This document shows, one piece after another, positions 22,260 through 30,040 of a DNA stretch of 53,972 nucleotides (position 1 is the stretch's first letter; every line of letters starts with the position of its first letter). The DNA is taken from positions 1 through 53,972 of the IMG/VR virus record IMGVR_UViG_3300042896_000569. One strand, written 5' to 3'. Source of the DNA: a virus. The position numbers were made by a program, and so were the translations under genes. The notes beneath the pieces are model-generated. The model was given only the letters and a program-made list of their open reading frames with translations, had not been told where the DNA came from and did not search any database.

Positions 22260-23989
22260 AATAGTTCTAATGTTGGATTATAAATGTTTTTTACAGGATT
22301 ATTTGTGAATGTAACAATTTTTCTTGGTGGTAGTTTACTAGTTGTACCATTATATAATTGAGCTTTGACACTATCCTCAACAAATATCAAATGTGACATA
22401 AATGTTTTCCCACCATATTTTATTTCAACCTCAGGCAACTTAAAGATATCATTTTCCAAAGTATAAAACATTTTGGTGTCAAGTTCAATTAAAACTTTTG
22501 TCCAACTTTCATCCAACTTTTCATTATATCTACCCAAGGATTGGACACGATTGAATTTAATTTTATCAAAATCATTTTCAATCTTATATTCAATGGTTGC
22601 CCTTGTTTTGGAGTGAATTCCCCCTTTTCTTAAAGATATGATAATGGATGCTGGTTTATCTGTATAAGTTCTAACACAATTTGATTGGAGGAAACTCTCC
22701 ATATTGTATTCCTTACTTTCAGTCAGTAATACAGGATAATAATCAAAGATGGGTGTTTCGATATATTCCTTGAACTTTTCATCATATAATCTTCTATACT
22801 CAGCACTTTTCATCGAACCAATCTTTTCAGACCAAATATAATGTTCTTCAGCAAAAGTATCATAATTCTTGGCTCTCCACATTACAGGTTCAAAGTTTTT
22901 TAATCTAATCTTGTAAGCAATATGGTCAGTGAATGAATGTAAATTAATTTCACCCCTAACAACCAACTTGAAAATTTCGAAACAATATTTTACCTCAGTT
23001 TTGGTGAAGTCAACCAAACTAATTCTATGGTGATTAATAAACACTTGCCAATCCATAAAGAAAGATGTACTTTCCAATATTTCTTTAATGAAGACATCAG
23101 GTTGAGATAATATGAAATCTTTCCCAAAGAAATCAAGTGCAAACTTTAATGACTCAACCCCATCTGTTGATTCTACACTATGTAATACTCTCTTGATTTT
23201 ATCACCAGTGAAATCATTTAAACCCATAAAAGCATCCACAAACTTATAGTTATATTTCTTGAATATCTTTTTTGTTATCTGTGGAAAGATTCTGTTGAAA
23301 TACATCCAGTTGTTTGGTACTTTAACACCAATCCCATCCAAGTATCTTTTGTATAAAATGTTGTCGTAAGAATAATCGTGGTTTTCAGGATTTACATCTG
23401 GTATATTTTGTAAAAACAATACAATGGCTTCATTAATTTCTTTACCTGATTTTTCAATTTTATCAAAGTCATTCAATTTCATTCCTCTAGTATGATTTAC
23501 CCATGTTTGAATAAATGACTGAATTGGTTTATTGTACCAAAGGTTTTTCCCTAATTGACTCTTTTTTTTTCGTTTAAGATGATAATTTTTGATATGACCA
23601 TTATAAAGACAATTTTGTTTGAAGTTATAGGTTAAAAAATGACAGATAGTATCTTTCTTGAAATATTTTTTTCCAGCTTGTCTACCTTTGTAATATAAAA
23701 AGAATTTTATTGAAACTTTATCTTCATTTTTTTCAACATAGAGTGATAACCTCTTGAACATCAAATGAGCAAACAAGTTGTTATAATTCTCAACATATGG
23801 TTCTTCACCTAATAAAGTTTTGTCGTAATCAAACTCTTTTCTTATTAATGAGAATTTGTTGAAGCTTGCTATTATGGGTGGTGTGTCTGAGTCATGTTCA
23901 CCTAATAATATATCTTCATCTACTTCACAATAATCTTTGTAAAGCATAGTATGATAACTTGATAAACTAAAATCGTATAACTTTTCCAT
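22256..23989 (-). CDS. PcfJ-like phage protein
   Basis: 577 residues. The C-terminal half holds the PcfJ-like signature: KEYNMESFLQSNCVRTYTDK at about 440-459, then ASIIISLRKGG, TRATIEYKI and a QSLGRYNEKLDESW stretch, in the order known for PcfJ-family proteins of phages and conjugative plasmids. The family function is unproven. The N-terminal half is basic (KKKKSQ near 138) and unassigned. Its closest minus-strand neighbour is DUF932, another plasmid/phage shared family. Confidence 0.65.
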   Translation of the reverse strand: MEKLYDFSLSSYHTMLYKDYCEVDEDILLGEHDSDTPPIIASFNKFSLIRKEFDYDKTLLGEEPYVENYNNLFAHLMFKRLSLYVEKNEDKVSIKFFLYYKGRQAGKKYFKKDTICHFLTYNFKQNCLYNGHIKNYHLKRKKKSQLGKNLWYNKPIQSFIQTWVNHTRGMKLNDFDKIEKSGKEINEAIVLFLQNIPDVNPENHDYSYDNILYKRYLDGIGVKVPNNWMYFNRIFPQITKKIFKKYNYKFVDAFMGLNDFTGDKIKRVLHSVESTDGVESLKFALDFFGKDFILSQPDVFIKEILESTSFFMDWQVFINHHRISLVDFTKTEVKYCFEIFKLVVRGEINLHSFTDHIAYKIRLKNFEPVMWRAKNYDTFAEEHYIWSEKIGSMKSAEYRRLYDEKFKEYIETPIFDYYPVLLTESKEYNMESFLQSNCVRTYTDKPASIIISLRKGGIHSKTRATIEYKIENDFDKIKFNRVQSLGRYNEKLDESWTKVLIELDTKMFYTLENDIFKLPEVEIKYGGKTFMSHLIFVEDSVKAQLYNGTTSKLPPRKIVTFTNNPVKNIYNPTLELL

Positions 23990-24010
23990 AGTAAAATTAT
24001 AAAAAAAAGA

Positions 24011-24031
24011 GGAGAGATAATCAATCTCTCC
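24011..24031 (-). terminator. Intrinsic terminator after DUF932
   Basis: 8-bp stem GGAGAGAT / ATCTCTCC with loop AATCA; minus-strand T-rich tail from the A-run at 24001-24010. Lies 18 nt beyond the DUF932 stop. Confidence 0.78.
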
Positions 24032-24048
24032 CCATCATTTTTCAATCA

Positions 24049-24798
24049 CTACACTAATGTTTCTGCCAATGTCCAAAGTTTTGTATTCATTTGGTTGGAG
24101 GCCATAATATTTTTCAAACCTTTCAAAGATGTCTTTCTACCTGAGTTTGATTTGTAATCCACACCACCTCTGATGAACTTCTCTTGGATTACATTGAAGG
24201 TTGTCCAAAGGTCATCTTTACTATCTTCAATTCTTTGTGGTGTAATAAGTTGTTCAAGGTTTAATGTTGATGGGACTGAACCCATTCCCCACTTGATGAT
24301 TGATGCGTTTTTAGCAAACTCAATCTTTTCACCTTCAGTCAACATTCTATCCATCATCTTATCAACTGAGTTTTGGATTAGAGGAAGTTTCTTTGCAAAG
24401 CTCTCAGTCAATCTTTTTACTTCGTCAGAGTCAAAACCCATATGTCTTACAGTGAATTGTTCAGCGGTTGAAGTTGGAACTGTAAGTCCGTTACTACAAC
24501 ATAATCTAAATAAACCAGCGCCAACTGTAAGAGCTGTAGTTCCGTTGTGAGAGTTTCTAACGATGGCCTCAACTAATGTGTCACCAACAGCAGGTAATTC
24601 ACCATTACGGAATCTTAGTTCGTGTACACCATATGCACCTTTACCATTTTGTTTTACAGATGCAAGTTGCCATCCTTCGTTGGTGAAGTTTTCCATCAAT
24701 TCGATTGTTGGAACGAATGAATACTTGTTTGACATTTTGGGGTCAGCAGAAGTAGAGAAGATTGCAGGAGCGATTGTTTTGATGTCTTGGATTGTCAT
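24049..24798 (-). CDS. DUF932 (phage/plasmid-like) protein
   Basis: 249 residues. The conserved family segments are seen: YSFVPTIELMENFTNEGWQL, YGVHELRFRNGEL, GTTALTVGAGLFRLCCSNGL and TVRHMGF. DUF932 is found in phages and mobile elements; it has been linked to DNA modification or anti-restriction but is unproven. A host-type promoter lies at 24834-24865, and a terminator follows the gene, so it is a single-gene early unit. Confidence 0.82.
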   Translation of the reverse strand: MTIQDIKTIAPAIFSTSADPKMSNKYSFVPTIELMENFTNEGWQLASVKQNGKGAYGVHELRFRNGELPAVGDTLVEAIVRNSHNGTTALTVGAGLFRLCCSNGLTVPTSTAEQFTVRHMGFDSDEVKRLTESFAKKLPLIQNSVDKMMDRMLTEGEKIEFAKNASIIKWGMGSVPSTLNLEQLITPQRIEDSKDDLWTTFNVIQEKFIRGGVDYKSNSGRKTSLKGLKNIMASNQMNTKLWTLAETLV

Positions 24799-24833
24799 AT
24801 CTTTAAGTTTTTAGTGGTGAGTAATTGATAAGT

Positions 24834-24865
24834 CAAAGATACAACGAGGTTTTCTAATTTCCAAA
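24834..24865 (-). promoter_or_regulatory. Bacteroidota-type promoter of the DUF932 gene
   Basis: Minus strand: TTTG at 24865-24862, 20-nt spacer, TATCTTTG at 24841-24834, ATG at 24798. Both boxes and the spacing match the Bacteroidota consensus TTTG-N19/20-TAnnTTTG exactly. Confidence 0.75.
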
Positions 24866-24866
24866 C

Positions 24867-25151
24867 TTAATTCAAAGAAATTAATCCATATTTTGTTTTT
24901 TGAAAGACACCATTGGTTAATAACACCTTCATATCAGGTTTTCCCTTCTTAATGTCCACAACGATTTCAATCAATTGTTTTTGAGTCAAAACAATGTCCT
25001 CACCATTGTCAAGGTTCTTATAACATTGTTCCTCTACCTTTTTATAAAAAACTTCTTTGAGTTCGTCACCAATCAAATCAATCAATTCGTTGGGGTTGCT
25101 CTCAAAGAAGTTTATAAAGTTCTTAATGTATATTTCAACATCAATATTCAT
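24867..25151 (-). CDS. Hypothetical helical protein (94 aa)
   Basis: Begins MNIDVEIYIKNFINFFESNP, with a mostly helical N-terminal part, then a lysine-rich KKGKPDMKVLLTNGVFQKTK. No family recognised but similar small proteins accompany DUF932-type genes in phages. Its end is immediately upstream of the DUF932 promoter. Confidence 0.5.
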   Translation of the reverse strand: MNIDVEIYIKNFINFFESNPNELIDLIGDELKEVFYKKVEEQCYKNLDNGEDIVLTQKQLIEIVVDIKKGKPDMKVLLTNGVFQKTKYGLISLN

Positions 25152-25164
25152 AGATATAATTTTT

Positions 25165-26538
25165 TTACATTACATAATAGAAACCATCACCTTGGTCCAT
25201 CATTTTCTCTTTCAATGTTTCAGGTATTTTGATACTTGGATTCGAACCTTTTAAGTTAACAAAAGATAAGTTTTCCAAACCTGTAATGGACTCAGGTAAA
25301 GATACTAATTGTTTGTTATCAGGTAAAGAAAGAAAACTTAATTGTTGTAAGTTTCCAATACTATCAGGTAATGATTTACATATGTTTTGTAAAACCAAAG
25401 CATCCAAACTTTTGAATCTACCCAAAGATTCAGGCACATCCAAACCTATTGGTGTTTGAGATGTATTGTTAATCATCAAATGTTCAATATCATCTGGTAA
25501 ATTGTCGAATAATTCTTCGAAACCATATAATGCAACATATTTTCCTGCTGAACTATTTGGATAAGAAATTTCAACTTTCTTTCCACCCTTTGTGGTCAAA
25601 CCTTTTGCAAACTCCCCTTTGAAGAAATCTTTCAACTCAGGTGCCTTCTCATTCAAAAACTTTACTAAATCAATCTGTCTATCGTGTCTGTCCATAAATT
25701 GACTTGAAGGGAAATGGAACTGATATCTTTCTTCAGGTAATCCTGTTCTTTTACCAACTTGACCATTGTCATTCTGTGGGAATACAACATAAAGAGGTCC
25801 ATTCTTAATATAATTTTCGAACCAAGTCAAACCAGGTGCTGATGTACACCAGTCAGATTCACCCTCTCTATAATCCTTATAACCACCATAATAGATTGCT
25901 GCGTCTTTACTAGTTGGGTTGTTACCCTCAACTTTAATCAATACCCAATCACTTCCTTCAAAAATGATTTGACCACCAGCATGTTTCAATCCTTCTCTAG
26001 TCTTCTTAGCTTGTTTTTTCTCAATCTCTTTTTGTTTCTTCTCAGGTAACTTGAAGTTAGCAAATATATCTTTCAATTGAGCTGGTGTCAATTTATTGAT
26101 GTCCCTTTGGTTTTCAGGTAGATATTGTTTTACCTTTTCGAAAAATTGAAGTTGTTCAGTCATTTTGAACAAATCTTCCAAATATAATTCTCTATAACTT
26201 TTGATAGCGTTTTTAAACTCTTTAGATTGGGGGTCTAACGCTTTCATTTCTTCAGTCATAGCAGGTACTGCAAAGTTTTTCAACATCCATTGTGTAAACT
26301 TACCCACTTTAACTTTATCCATATCATCAATCGATGCCCCATCTATATCAAAGTTTTCAGGTGCTTTGGTGTCAGGGTCAGCAAATATGATTCTTTTTAA
26401 TATGTCAAAGGTCATCAAACCTTTAGCTTTTGGATTTTTTTCTAATGCTTTTTGTGATGGGGTAACCATCTTATCATAAAGAACTTTGAATCTTGAGTTT
26501 TCAACAATTAATTTCTTAAGTACGGAAGTAAATCTCAT
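25165..26538 (-). CDS. Leucine-rich-repeat phage protein with motif-like N-terminus
   Basis: 457 residues from ATG at 26538; an upstream reading from 26592 gives extra residues but the leader at 26556 carries a TATTTAT element, so 26538 is preferred. It starts MRFTSVLKKLIVENS, resembling the packaging-like motif. The middle has SDWCTSAPGLTWFENYIKNG and a YQFHFPSSQFMDRHDRQI block. The C-terminal 110 residues carry leucine-rich repeats, LPDDIEHLMINN, SLGRFKSLDALVLQN, LPDSIGNLQQLSFLSLPDN and a final LPESITGLENLSFVNLKG. The function is unknown; a structural or interaction role is likely. Confidence 0.65.
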   Translation of the reverse strand: MRFTSVLKKLIVENSRFKVLYDKMVTPSQKALEKNPKAKGLMTFDILKRIIFADPDTKAPENFDIDGASIDDMDKVKVGKFTQWMLKNFAVPAMTEEMKALDPQSKEFKNAIKSYRELYLEDLFKMTEQLQFFEKVKQYLPENQRDINKLTPAQLKDIFANFKLPEKKQKEIEKKQAKKTREGLKHAGGQIIFEGSDWVLIKVEGNNPTSKDAAIYYGGYKDYREGESDWCTSAPGLTWFENYIKNGPLYVVFPQNDNGQVGKRTGLPEERYQFHFPSSQFMDRHDRQIDLVKFLNEKAPELKDFFKGEFAKGLTTKGGKKVEISYPNSSAGKYVALYGFEELFDNLPDDIEHLMINNTSQTPIGLDVPESLGRFKSLDALVLQNICKSLPDSIGNLQQLSFLSLPDNKQLVSLPESITGLENLSFVNLKGSNPSIKIPETLKEKMMDQGDGFYYVM

Positions 26539-26555
26539 TTTTTTGGTTTTTCTTA

Positions 26556-26562
26556 ATAAATA
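26556..26562 (-). promoter_or_regulatory. TATTTAT element upstream of the LRR gene
   Basis: Minus strand AAAGATATTTATTAAG, 17 nt before the ATG at 26538. Supports that start over the longer ORF. Confidence 0.45.
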
Positions 26563-26585
26563 TCTTTGATGTGATAAAAATAGTA

Positions 26586-26615
26586 GTCCCAATAACTATT
26601 ATTGATTATTGGGAC
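26586..26615 (-). terminator. Hairpin in the 25165/26644 divergent region
   Basis: Perfect 10-bp stem GTCCCAATAA / TTATTGGGAC, loop CTATTATTGA, followed on the minus strand by TACTATTTTTATC. It could terminate minus-strand DnaJ transcripts that run antisense through the small plus-strand gene. Confidence 0.5.
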
Positions 26616-26643
26616 AAATATAATACTTTTCAATTAAAAAACT

Positions 26644-26787
26644 ATGGAAAAGGAAAAAGGTTGTAGTAAATGTAAAAAGGGTTTCTCTAACAGACAATGG
26701 TATTTAGTTGGTTTATCCCTATATATTTTAGTTGCAAGTATATATGGTACAATTAAGATTGTTGAAAATATATTGTCTATCTTTTAA
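26644..26787 (+). CDS. Small CxxC single-pass membrane protein (47 aa)
   Basis: ATG at 26644, stop TAA at 26785-26787. A Cys motif CSKC at 7-10 follows MEKEKG, then one transmembrane helix (about 19-40, YLVGLSLYILVASIYGTIKI). It overlaps the end of the DnaJ gene by 11 nt on the opposite strand. Small, hydrophobic and phage-borne; possible holin or accessory membrane protein, with no direct evidence. Confidence 0.5.
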   Translation: MEKEKGCSKCKKGFSNRQWYLVGLSLYILVASIYGTIKIVENILSIF

Positions 26788-27682
26788 ATTTAACGTGTAA
26801 ATTAATGATTAAATCTCCAATTTGGTTTGTTTGAAACCCTTTGGCTTTTACTCGTAACGATTTTGAGGTATCAAATTCTTGTGGTAACTTCACAGATATT
26901 CTTCCTTGTGGATGAGGGATTTCTATTGTATCCTTTTTCAGGTCATTTAGATTCAAAAAAGAATTATAAATCAAATCATTTTCGGCTTTATTAAAATTAG
27001 ATTCTGGTTTGATTATGGCTCTTAACATTAAATTACCATAAACGCCATTGATGAAATCACCTTTACCTTGCATTCTAAAGTATTGACCATCTGATACACC
27101 ATGTGGTAGTTTTATTTTAATAGTTTCCGTTCTTTGTTGAATTCCTTTTCCTTGACAACTACCACAAACATTTCTGAGAGTGAATCCATGACCACCACAA
27201 GTATGACAACCTTGTCTAAAAACTTGTGTAAAGAAACCAGAACCCATCGTTTTGGTAATAAATCCACCTCCACCACAAGTATTACAAGTTTGTCTGTCCC
27301 CACCATTACCATTACATGGTTCACAGGCAAAGTTCCTTTGATAGGTTATATTTTTTTCTACAGAAAGAAAACTTTCTAATGTACCAATTTCAACATCAAC
27401 CATCTTGTCAGGGACTGTTGTTTTTCTTTGAGTATGAAAATTACCAAAAAATTCATCAAATATACTACTACCCCTATGTGGATTTTTTCTATTATAATCG
27501 TATTCCTTTCTTTTATTTTCATCACCAAGTGTTTCATAAGCTTCAGATATTTTTTTGAACTTATCTTCCGACCCACCTTTATCAGGATGATGTTCCATAG
27601 CCATTTTTCTGTAGTTTTTCTTTATATCATCTTGTGTCGCATTTTCATTTACTTCTAAAATATCATACAGATTTTCCATCAA
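26777..27682 (-). CDS. dnaJ: DnaJ co-chaperone (complete type I-like)
   Basis: 301 residues. J-domain with HPD at 32-34, then a short Gly/Phe-type linker, then four CxxCxGxG-type zinc repeats (Cys120/123, 133/136, 159/162 and 173/176), and a C-terminal substrate-binding part (QYFRMQGKGDFINGVYGNLM). DnaJ presents unfolded proteins to DnaK and stimulates its ATPase. All structural elements are intact. The protein is shorter than E. coli DnaJ (376). Phages normally borrow host DnaJ, so a phage-borne one probably favours folding or assembly of phage proteins. MM at the start leaves 27682 or 27679 possible. Confidence 0.9.
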   Translation of the reverse strand: MMENLYDILEVNENATQDDIKKNYRKMAMEHHPDKGGSEDKFKKISEAYETLGDENKRKEYDYNRKNPHRGSSIFDEFFGNFHTQRKTTVPDKMVDVEIGTLESFLSVEKNITYQRNFACEPCNGNGGDRQTCNTCGGGGFITKTMGSGFFTQVFRQGCHTCGGHGFTLRNVCGSCQGKGIQQRTETIKIKLPHGVSDGQYFRMQGKGDFINGVYGNLMLRAIIKPESNFNKAENDLIYNSFLNLNDLKKDTIEIPHPQGRISVKLPQEFDTSKSLRVKAKGFQTNQIGDLIINLHVKFKR

Positions 27683-27709
27683 CTATCTATTTTTTTAAAA
27701 ATTTTATTT

Positions 27710-28348
27710 ATGAATTATTTTATTGTTTTGTTTAAAAATAAACAAAAAAGAAAAATTATCAACAAATTCAAAACTTTTCAAAGAGCAAAAAAATACTACG
27801 AGAGTTTATTAGAATCAAGTGAAAATGTTTTTTTTGAGAAGAAAACCGAAAATGGAGAAAAATGTGATTATGAATTAGCTTTGATGGAAAACTCAAAGAA
27901 TAACATTAATTTATATATTAAGGATAATTTGGGGAGAACTATTAAAGTAGAAACTGATGATGAAAATTTATCAATAAAAAACATTTCTAACTATAGGGTT
28001 GAAGAGGGGTTTGTTGACTACTCCAATAAGAAAAGAATTTATTTTAGTGATTTTGAGAAAAAATATTTGAGGGGGGATGGTTTAAAACTAATTTCAAAAC
28101 TAAACAACAAAATGATATTTCAAAGAGATGATGAAATAAATTTGTTCACATTTAAGTGTGAAGACGATTGTGAGATTTTTTTAGAAAGTTTAGTTAATAA
28201 ATTTCAAAAAGAAAAAAGAATGGATTGTTTAATAGTTAAAGATTCATCCAAACCACAAAAGAAATACCTATATAATTTATTAGTTGAAAAAGGATTTCCT
28301 ATTGACTATCTTCAGCGTTATTCAACAACACATCTTTCAAAAAAATAA
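27710..28348 (+). CDS. Hypothetical protein (212 aa)
   Basis: Basic N-terminus (MNYFIVLFKNKQKRKIINKF), probably an alpha/beta protein with no recognised domain. An isolated plus-strand gene facing a chain of overlapping minus-strand genes; its 3' end overlaps the 28299-28547 gene tail-to-tail by 50 nt. It could be a morphogenesis or regulatory protein; I cannot place it. Confidence 0.5.
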   Translation: MNYFIVLFKNKQKRKIINKFKTFQRAKKYYESLLESSENVFFEKKTENGEKCDYELALMENSKNNINLYIKDNLGRTIKVETDDENLSIKNISNYRVEEGFVDYSNKKRIYFSDFEKKYLRGDGLKLISKLNNKMIFQRDDEINLFTFKCEDDCEIFLESLVNKFQKEKRMDCLIVKDSSKPQKKYLYNLLVEKGFPIDYLQRYSTTHLSKK

Positions 28349-28547
28349 ATTCAATCCCTGATATATCAATTTTGAATTGTTCGGAACTTGACATATCATA
28401 AACTTGATTCTTAACGAAATCAAAATCAGTTTGATTCATTGAAAATACAACTACTGATTTACTTTGTGGGAATATCTCTGAAAGTCCTTCAGATATCAAA
28501 GCCAATTTTTCAATTAAGGCATTAACACCTTCTTTATTCTCTGCCAT
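28299..28547 (-). CDS. Hypothetical protein (82 aa)
   Basis: Starts MAENKEGVNALIEKLALISE, with helix then a small alpha/beta part (QTDFDFVKNQVYDMSSSEQF). No family recognised. Last in a chain of six overlapping minus-strand genes (28299-29462), so it is translated from a polycistronic mRNA. Confidence 0.5.
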   Translation of the reverse strand: MAENKEGVNALIEKLALISEGLSEIFPQSKSVVVFSMNQTDFDFVKNQVYDMSSSEQFKIDISGIEFIFLKDVLLNNAEDSQ

Positions 28548-28705
28548 AATGTTAGTTTTTTTGGTTTTGGAGGTAGAACTTCCTCTTTTTTTATTTTTTT
28601 AATTTGACTGATTAATTGATTCTTTTCAATATTTAACATCAATTCATCTTTTTGTTTTTCTCTTTCTAACCAATCAAGTTGTTGTTGTAGTGATTTGTTC
28701 TTCAT
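28514..28705 (-). CDS. Small coiled-coil protein (63 aa)
   Basis: Almost entirely a basic coiled coil (MKNKSLQQQLDWLEREKQKD) with a lysine-rich, Pro-containing C-terminus (PPKPKKLTLWQRIKKVLMP). No family recognised. Overlaps both neighbours, part of the same chain. Confidence 0.5.
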   Translation of the reverse strand: MKNKSLQQQLDWLEREKQKDELMLNIEKNQLISQIKKIKKEEVLPPKPKKLTLWQRIKKVLMP

Positions 28706-29102
28706 CGTCTTCTAACTCTATTTTTTTTGTTGTTGGTTCACTAATGTCAAAATATAATCCCTTTAATTTATCTAAGTTCTGTTTTTCAAATAATTTTTTT
28801 AGTTCCTCCACTTTTGTTTCAAATAACCTGTCTTTTTCCTCACGTTCAAGATTGTATTTTATAATATTTTTAATGTTCAAGTGTACTTTCTGAACACTAT
28901 CCTCATCAATCTCAGTGACATAGGAAAACAATCTTTCATTAGCAATGGGTGATTGTTGTTCCATTATTTTATCCTCTTCAACAAACTTTTTGGGTAGTTT
29001 CCATGTTGTGGGAAAACTAACATCAAACGATAAATAATTCTTTAATTTTCTTACTGATTGGAGGTATGGTAATAAGGCTGAAAATTCTTGGTATAAACTC
29101 AT
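28674..29102 (-). CDS. Hypothetical protein (142 aa)
   Basis: Starts MSLYQEFSALLPYLQSVRKL and contains FDVSFPTTWKLPKKFVEEDK plus a charged coiled coil near residues 88-115. The C-terminus is an acidic stretch ending in five threonines (EDDEEQITTTTT). Proteins of this layout occur in related phages without assigned role. It overlaps 28514-28705 by 32 nt. Confidence 0.52.
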   Translation of the reverse strand: MSLYQEFSALLPYLQSVRKLKNYLSFDVSFPTTWKLPKKFVEEDKIMEQQSPIANERLFSYVTEIDEDSVQKVHLNIKNIIKYNLEREEKDRLFETKVEELKKLFEKQNLDKLKGLYFDISEPTTKKIELEDDEEQITTTTT

Positions 29103-29287
29103 AATTTTATGAAATAGGTTATTGTGTAAGCTAATGAGATTCCAAAGAATATAAGTTCCCTATTATTCATAATCAACCTAGTTGGAGGATTGGATAATAG
29201 GGCACTTATAAATCTATAGATTACTCTAAGAACGAGTAGAATAGAAAATACATTAAAAAAAAGAAATAAAGTATCTATATTAAACAT
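29099..29287 (-). CDS. Two-helix membrane protein (62 aa)
   Basis: Two hydrophobic segments, about 5-27 (DTLFLFFNVFSILLVLRVIY) and 46-61 (IFFGISLAYTITYFIK), joined by a polar loop with SNPPTRLIMNNRE. That size and shape fit a small holin or accessory membrane protein, but the amidase is 3.7 kb away so assignment is not possible. Overlaps the next gene by 4 nt. Confidence 0.5.
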   Translation of the reverse strand: MFNIDTLFLFFNVFSILLVLRVIYRFISALLSNPPTRLIMNNRELIFFGISLAYTITYFIKL

Positions 29288-29462
29288 TCTCTTCTTTTTT
29301 TCTCTCTTCTAAAATTTCAGTTCTTAATTGTTGTAGTAAATTTTTAAGGTCTTGTGCCAATTTTCTTGCTCTTGTACCAGCACTGTTATTACCTTTAAAA
29401 AATTTACCAGTATCAACTGAAAGTTCTTCTGTCAATGTTTTGATTTTTTCGATTGTCTCCAT
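29280..29462 (-). CDS. H-NS/histone-like small basic protein (60 aa)
   Basis: METIEKIKTLTEELSVDTGK, then FKGNNSAGTRARKLAQDLKN: the latter is the SAGTRARKLAQDLK-type segment of the bacterial Hc1/H1-like histone family of Bacteroidota, which coats DNA. The C-terminus is helical and charged. A nucleoid- or capsid-associated DNA-binding role is plausible. First gene of the 28299-29462 chain. Confidence 0.5.
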   Translation of the reverse strand: METIEKIKTLTEELSVDTGKFFKGNNSAGTRARKLAQDLKNLLQQLRTEILEERKKEENV

Positions 29463-29525
29463 TTTGATTTATTTTATTAATTAATAATTACGATTTTTTG
29501 TGATGATGTAAATAAAAAACTAGTT

Positions 29526-29993
29526 TTAAACATTTAAACTTTTATCTAAAAGTTTATAAAGAATTCCAATCATATCCAAATCTGATTTTGTGAATGGTTT
29601 TTTTATATCAAATAAATCACTGAAAAAATCTTTAACCGAGTTCTTAATCTTTTCCTCTTTTTGGTAGTAGAAAATGTCTTTGAAGAAAGTATCAAAATAA
29701 TCGTAGTGTTCGCCTTTTGAGTTAAACAATAAACCTTCTTTTTTGAAATTCTCGATTGTTTTATTCCAACACCACTCAAAATGCTTATGGTTATCATCTT
29801 CACTCAAGGTTATTTTAGTTTCATAAGAATTTGTTGTTTCACCTAAATACGTCATTCTCATCAAGTCATATAGTGACTGACTGAAATCAGAAAATAACTC
29901 CATTTTTTCAGGTATTATATTGTTGATTTTTAACCAAATATCAACTTCGTCTGATGGTACTACTTTCGTCACATAGTTATAAAAATTCTCCAT
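29526..29993 (-). CDS. Hypothetical protein (155 aa) with hairpin-covered start
   Basis: Acidic, helical, beginning MENFYNYVTKVVPSDEVDIW, no recognised family. Its AUG lies inside the 3' arm of a 12-bp hairpin (29985-30016) that begins 25 nt beyond the stop of the upstream gene 30041-31639. Confidence 0.5.
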   Translation of the reverse strand: MENFYNYVTKVVPSDEVDIWLKINNIIPEKMELFSDFSQSLYDLMRMTYLGETTNSYETKITLSEDDNHKHFEWCWNKTIENFKKEGLLFNSKGEHYDYFDTFFKDIFYYQKEEKIKNSVKDFFSDLFDIKKPFTKSDLDMIGILYKLLDKSLNV

Positions 29994-30016
29994 AAGAAAC
30001 TTATCTTATGGAGAAT
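29985..30016 (-). promoter_or_regulatory. Terminator-like hairpin containing the start codon of the 155-aa gene
   Basis: Perfect 12-bp stem, plus-strand arms ATTCTCCATAAG (29985-29996) and CTTATGGAGAAT (30005-30016), 8-nt loop. In the mRNA the 3' arm reads CUUAUGGAGAAU and is followed by UUUUAUAA, so it has both the start codon and a U-tail. It may act as terminator for 30041-31639 and as a translation block for 29526-29993. Confidence 0.6.
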
Positions 30017-30040
30017 ATAATAACTGATAATAAAATGTAA

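Noticed and set aside
25230-25260. A tRNA-like T-arm sequence (GGTTCGAATCC on the minus strand)
   Set aside because: It lies in frame inside the LRR gene, encoding K-G-S-N-P-S, and no acceptor, D or anticodon arm could be found around it.
29099-29287. Holin assignment for the two-helix membrane protein
   Set aside because: Size and shape fit, but it is distant from the amidase and has no family match, so it is kept as a membrane protein of unknown role.
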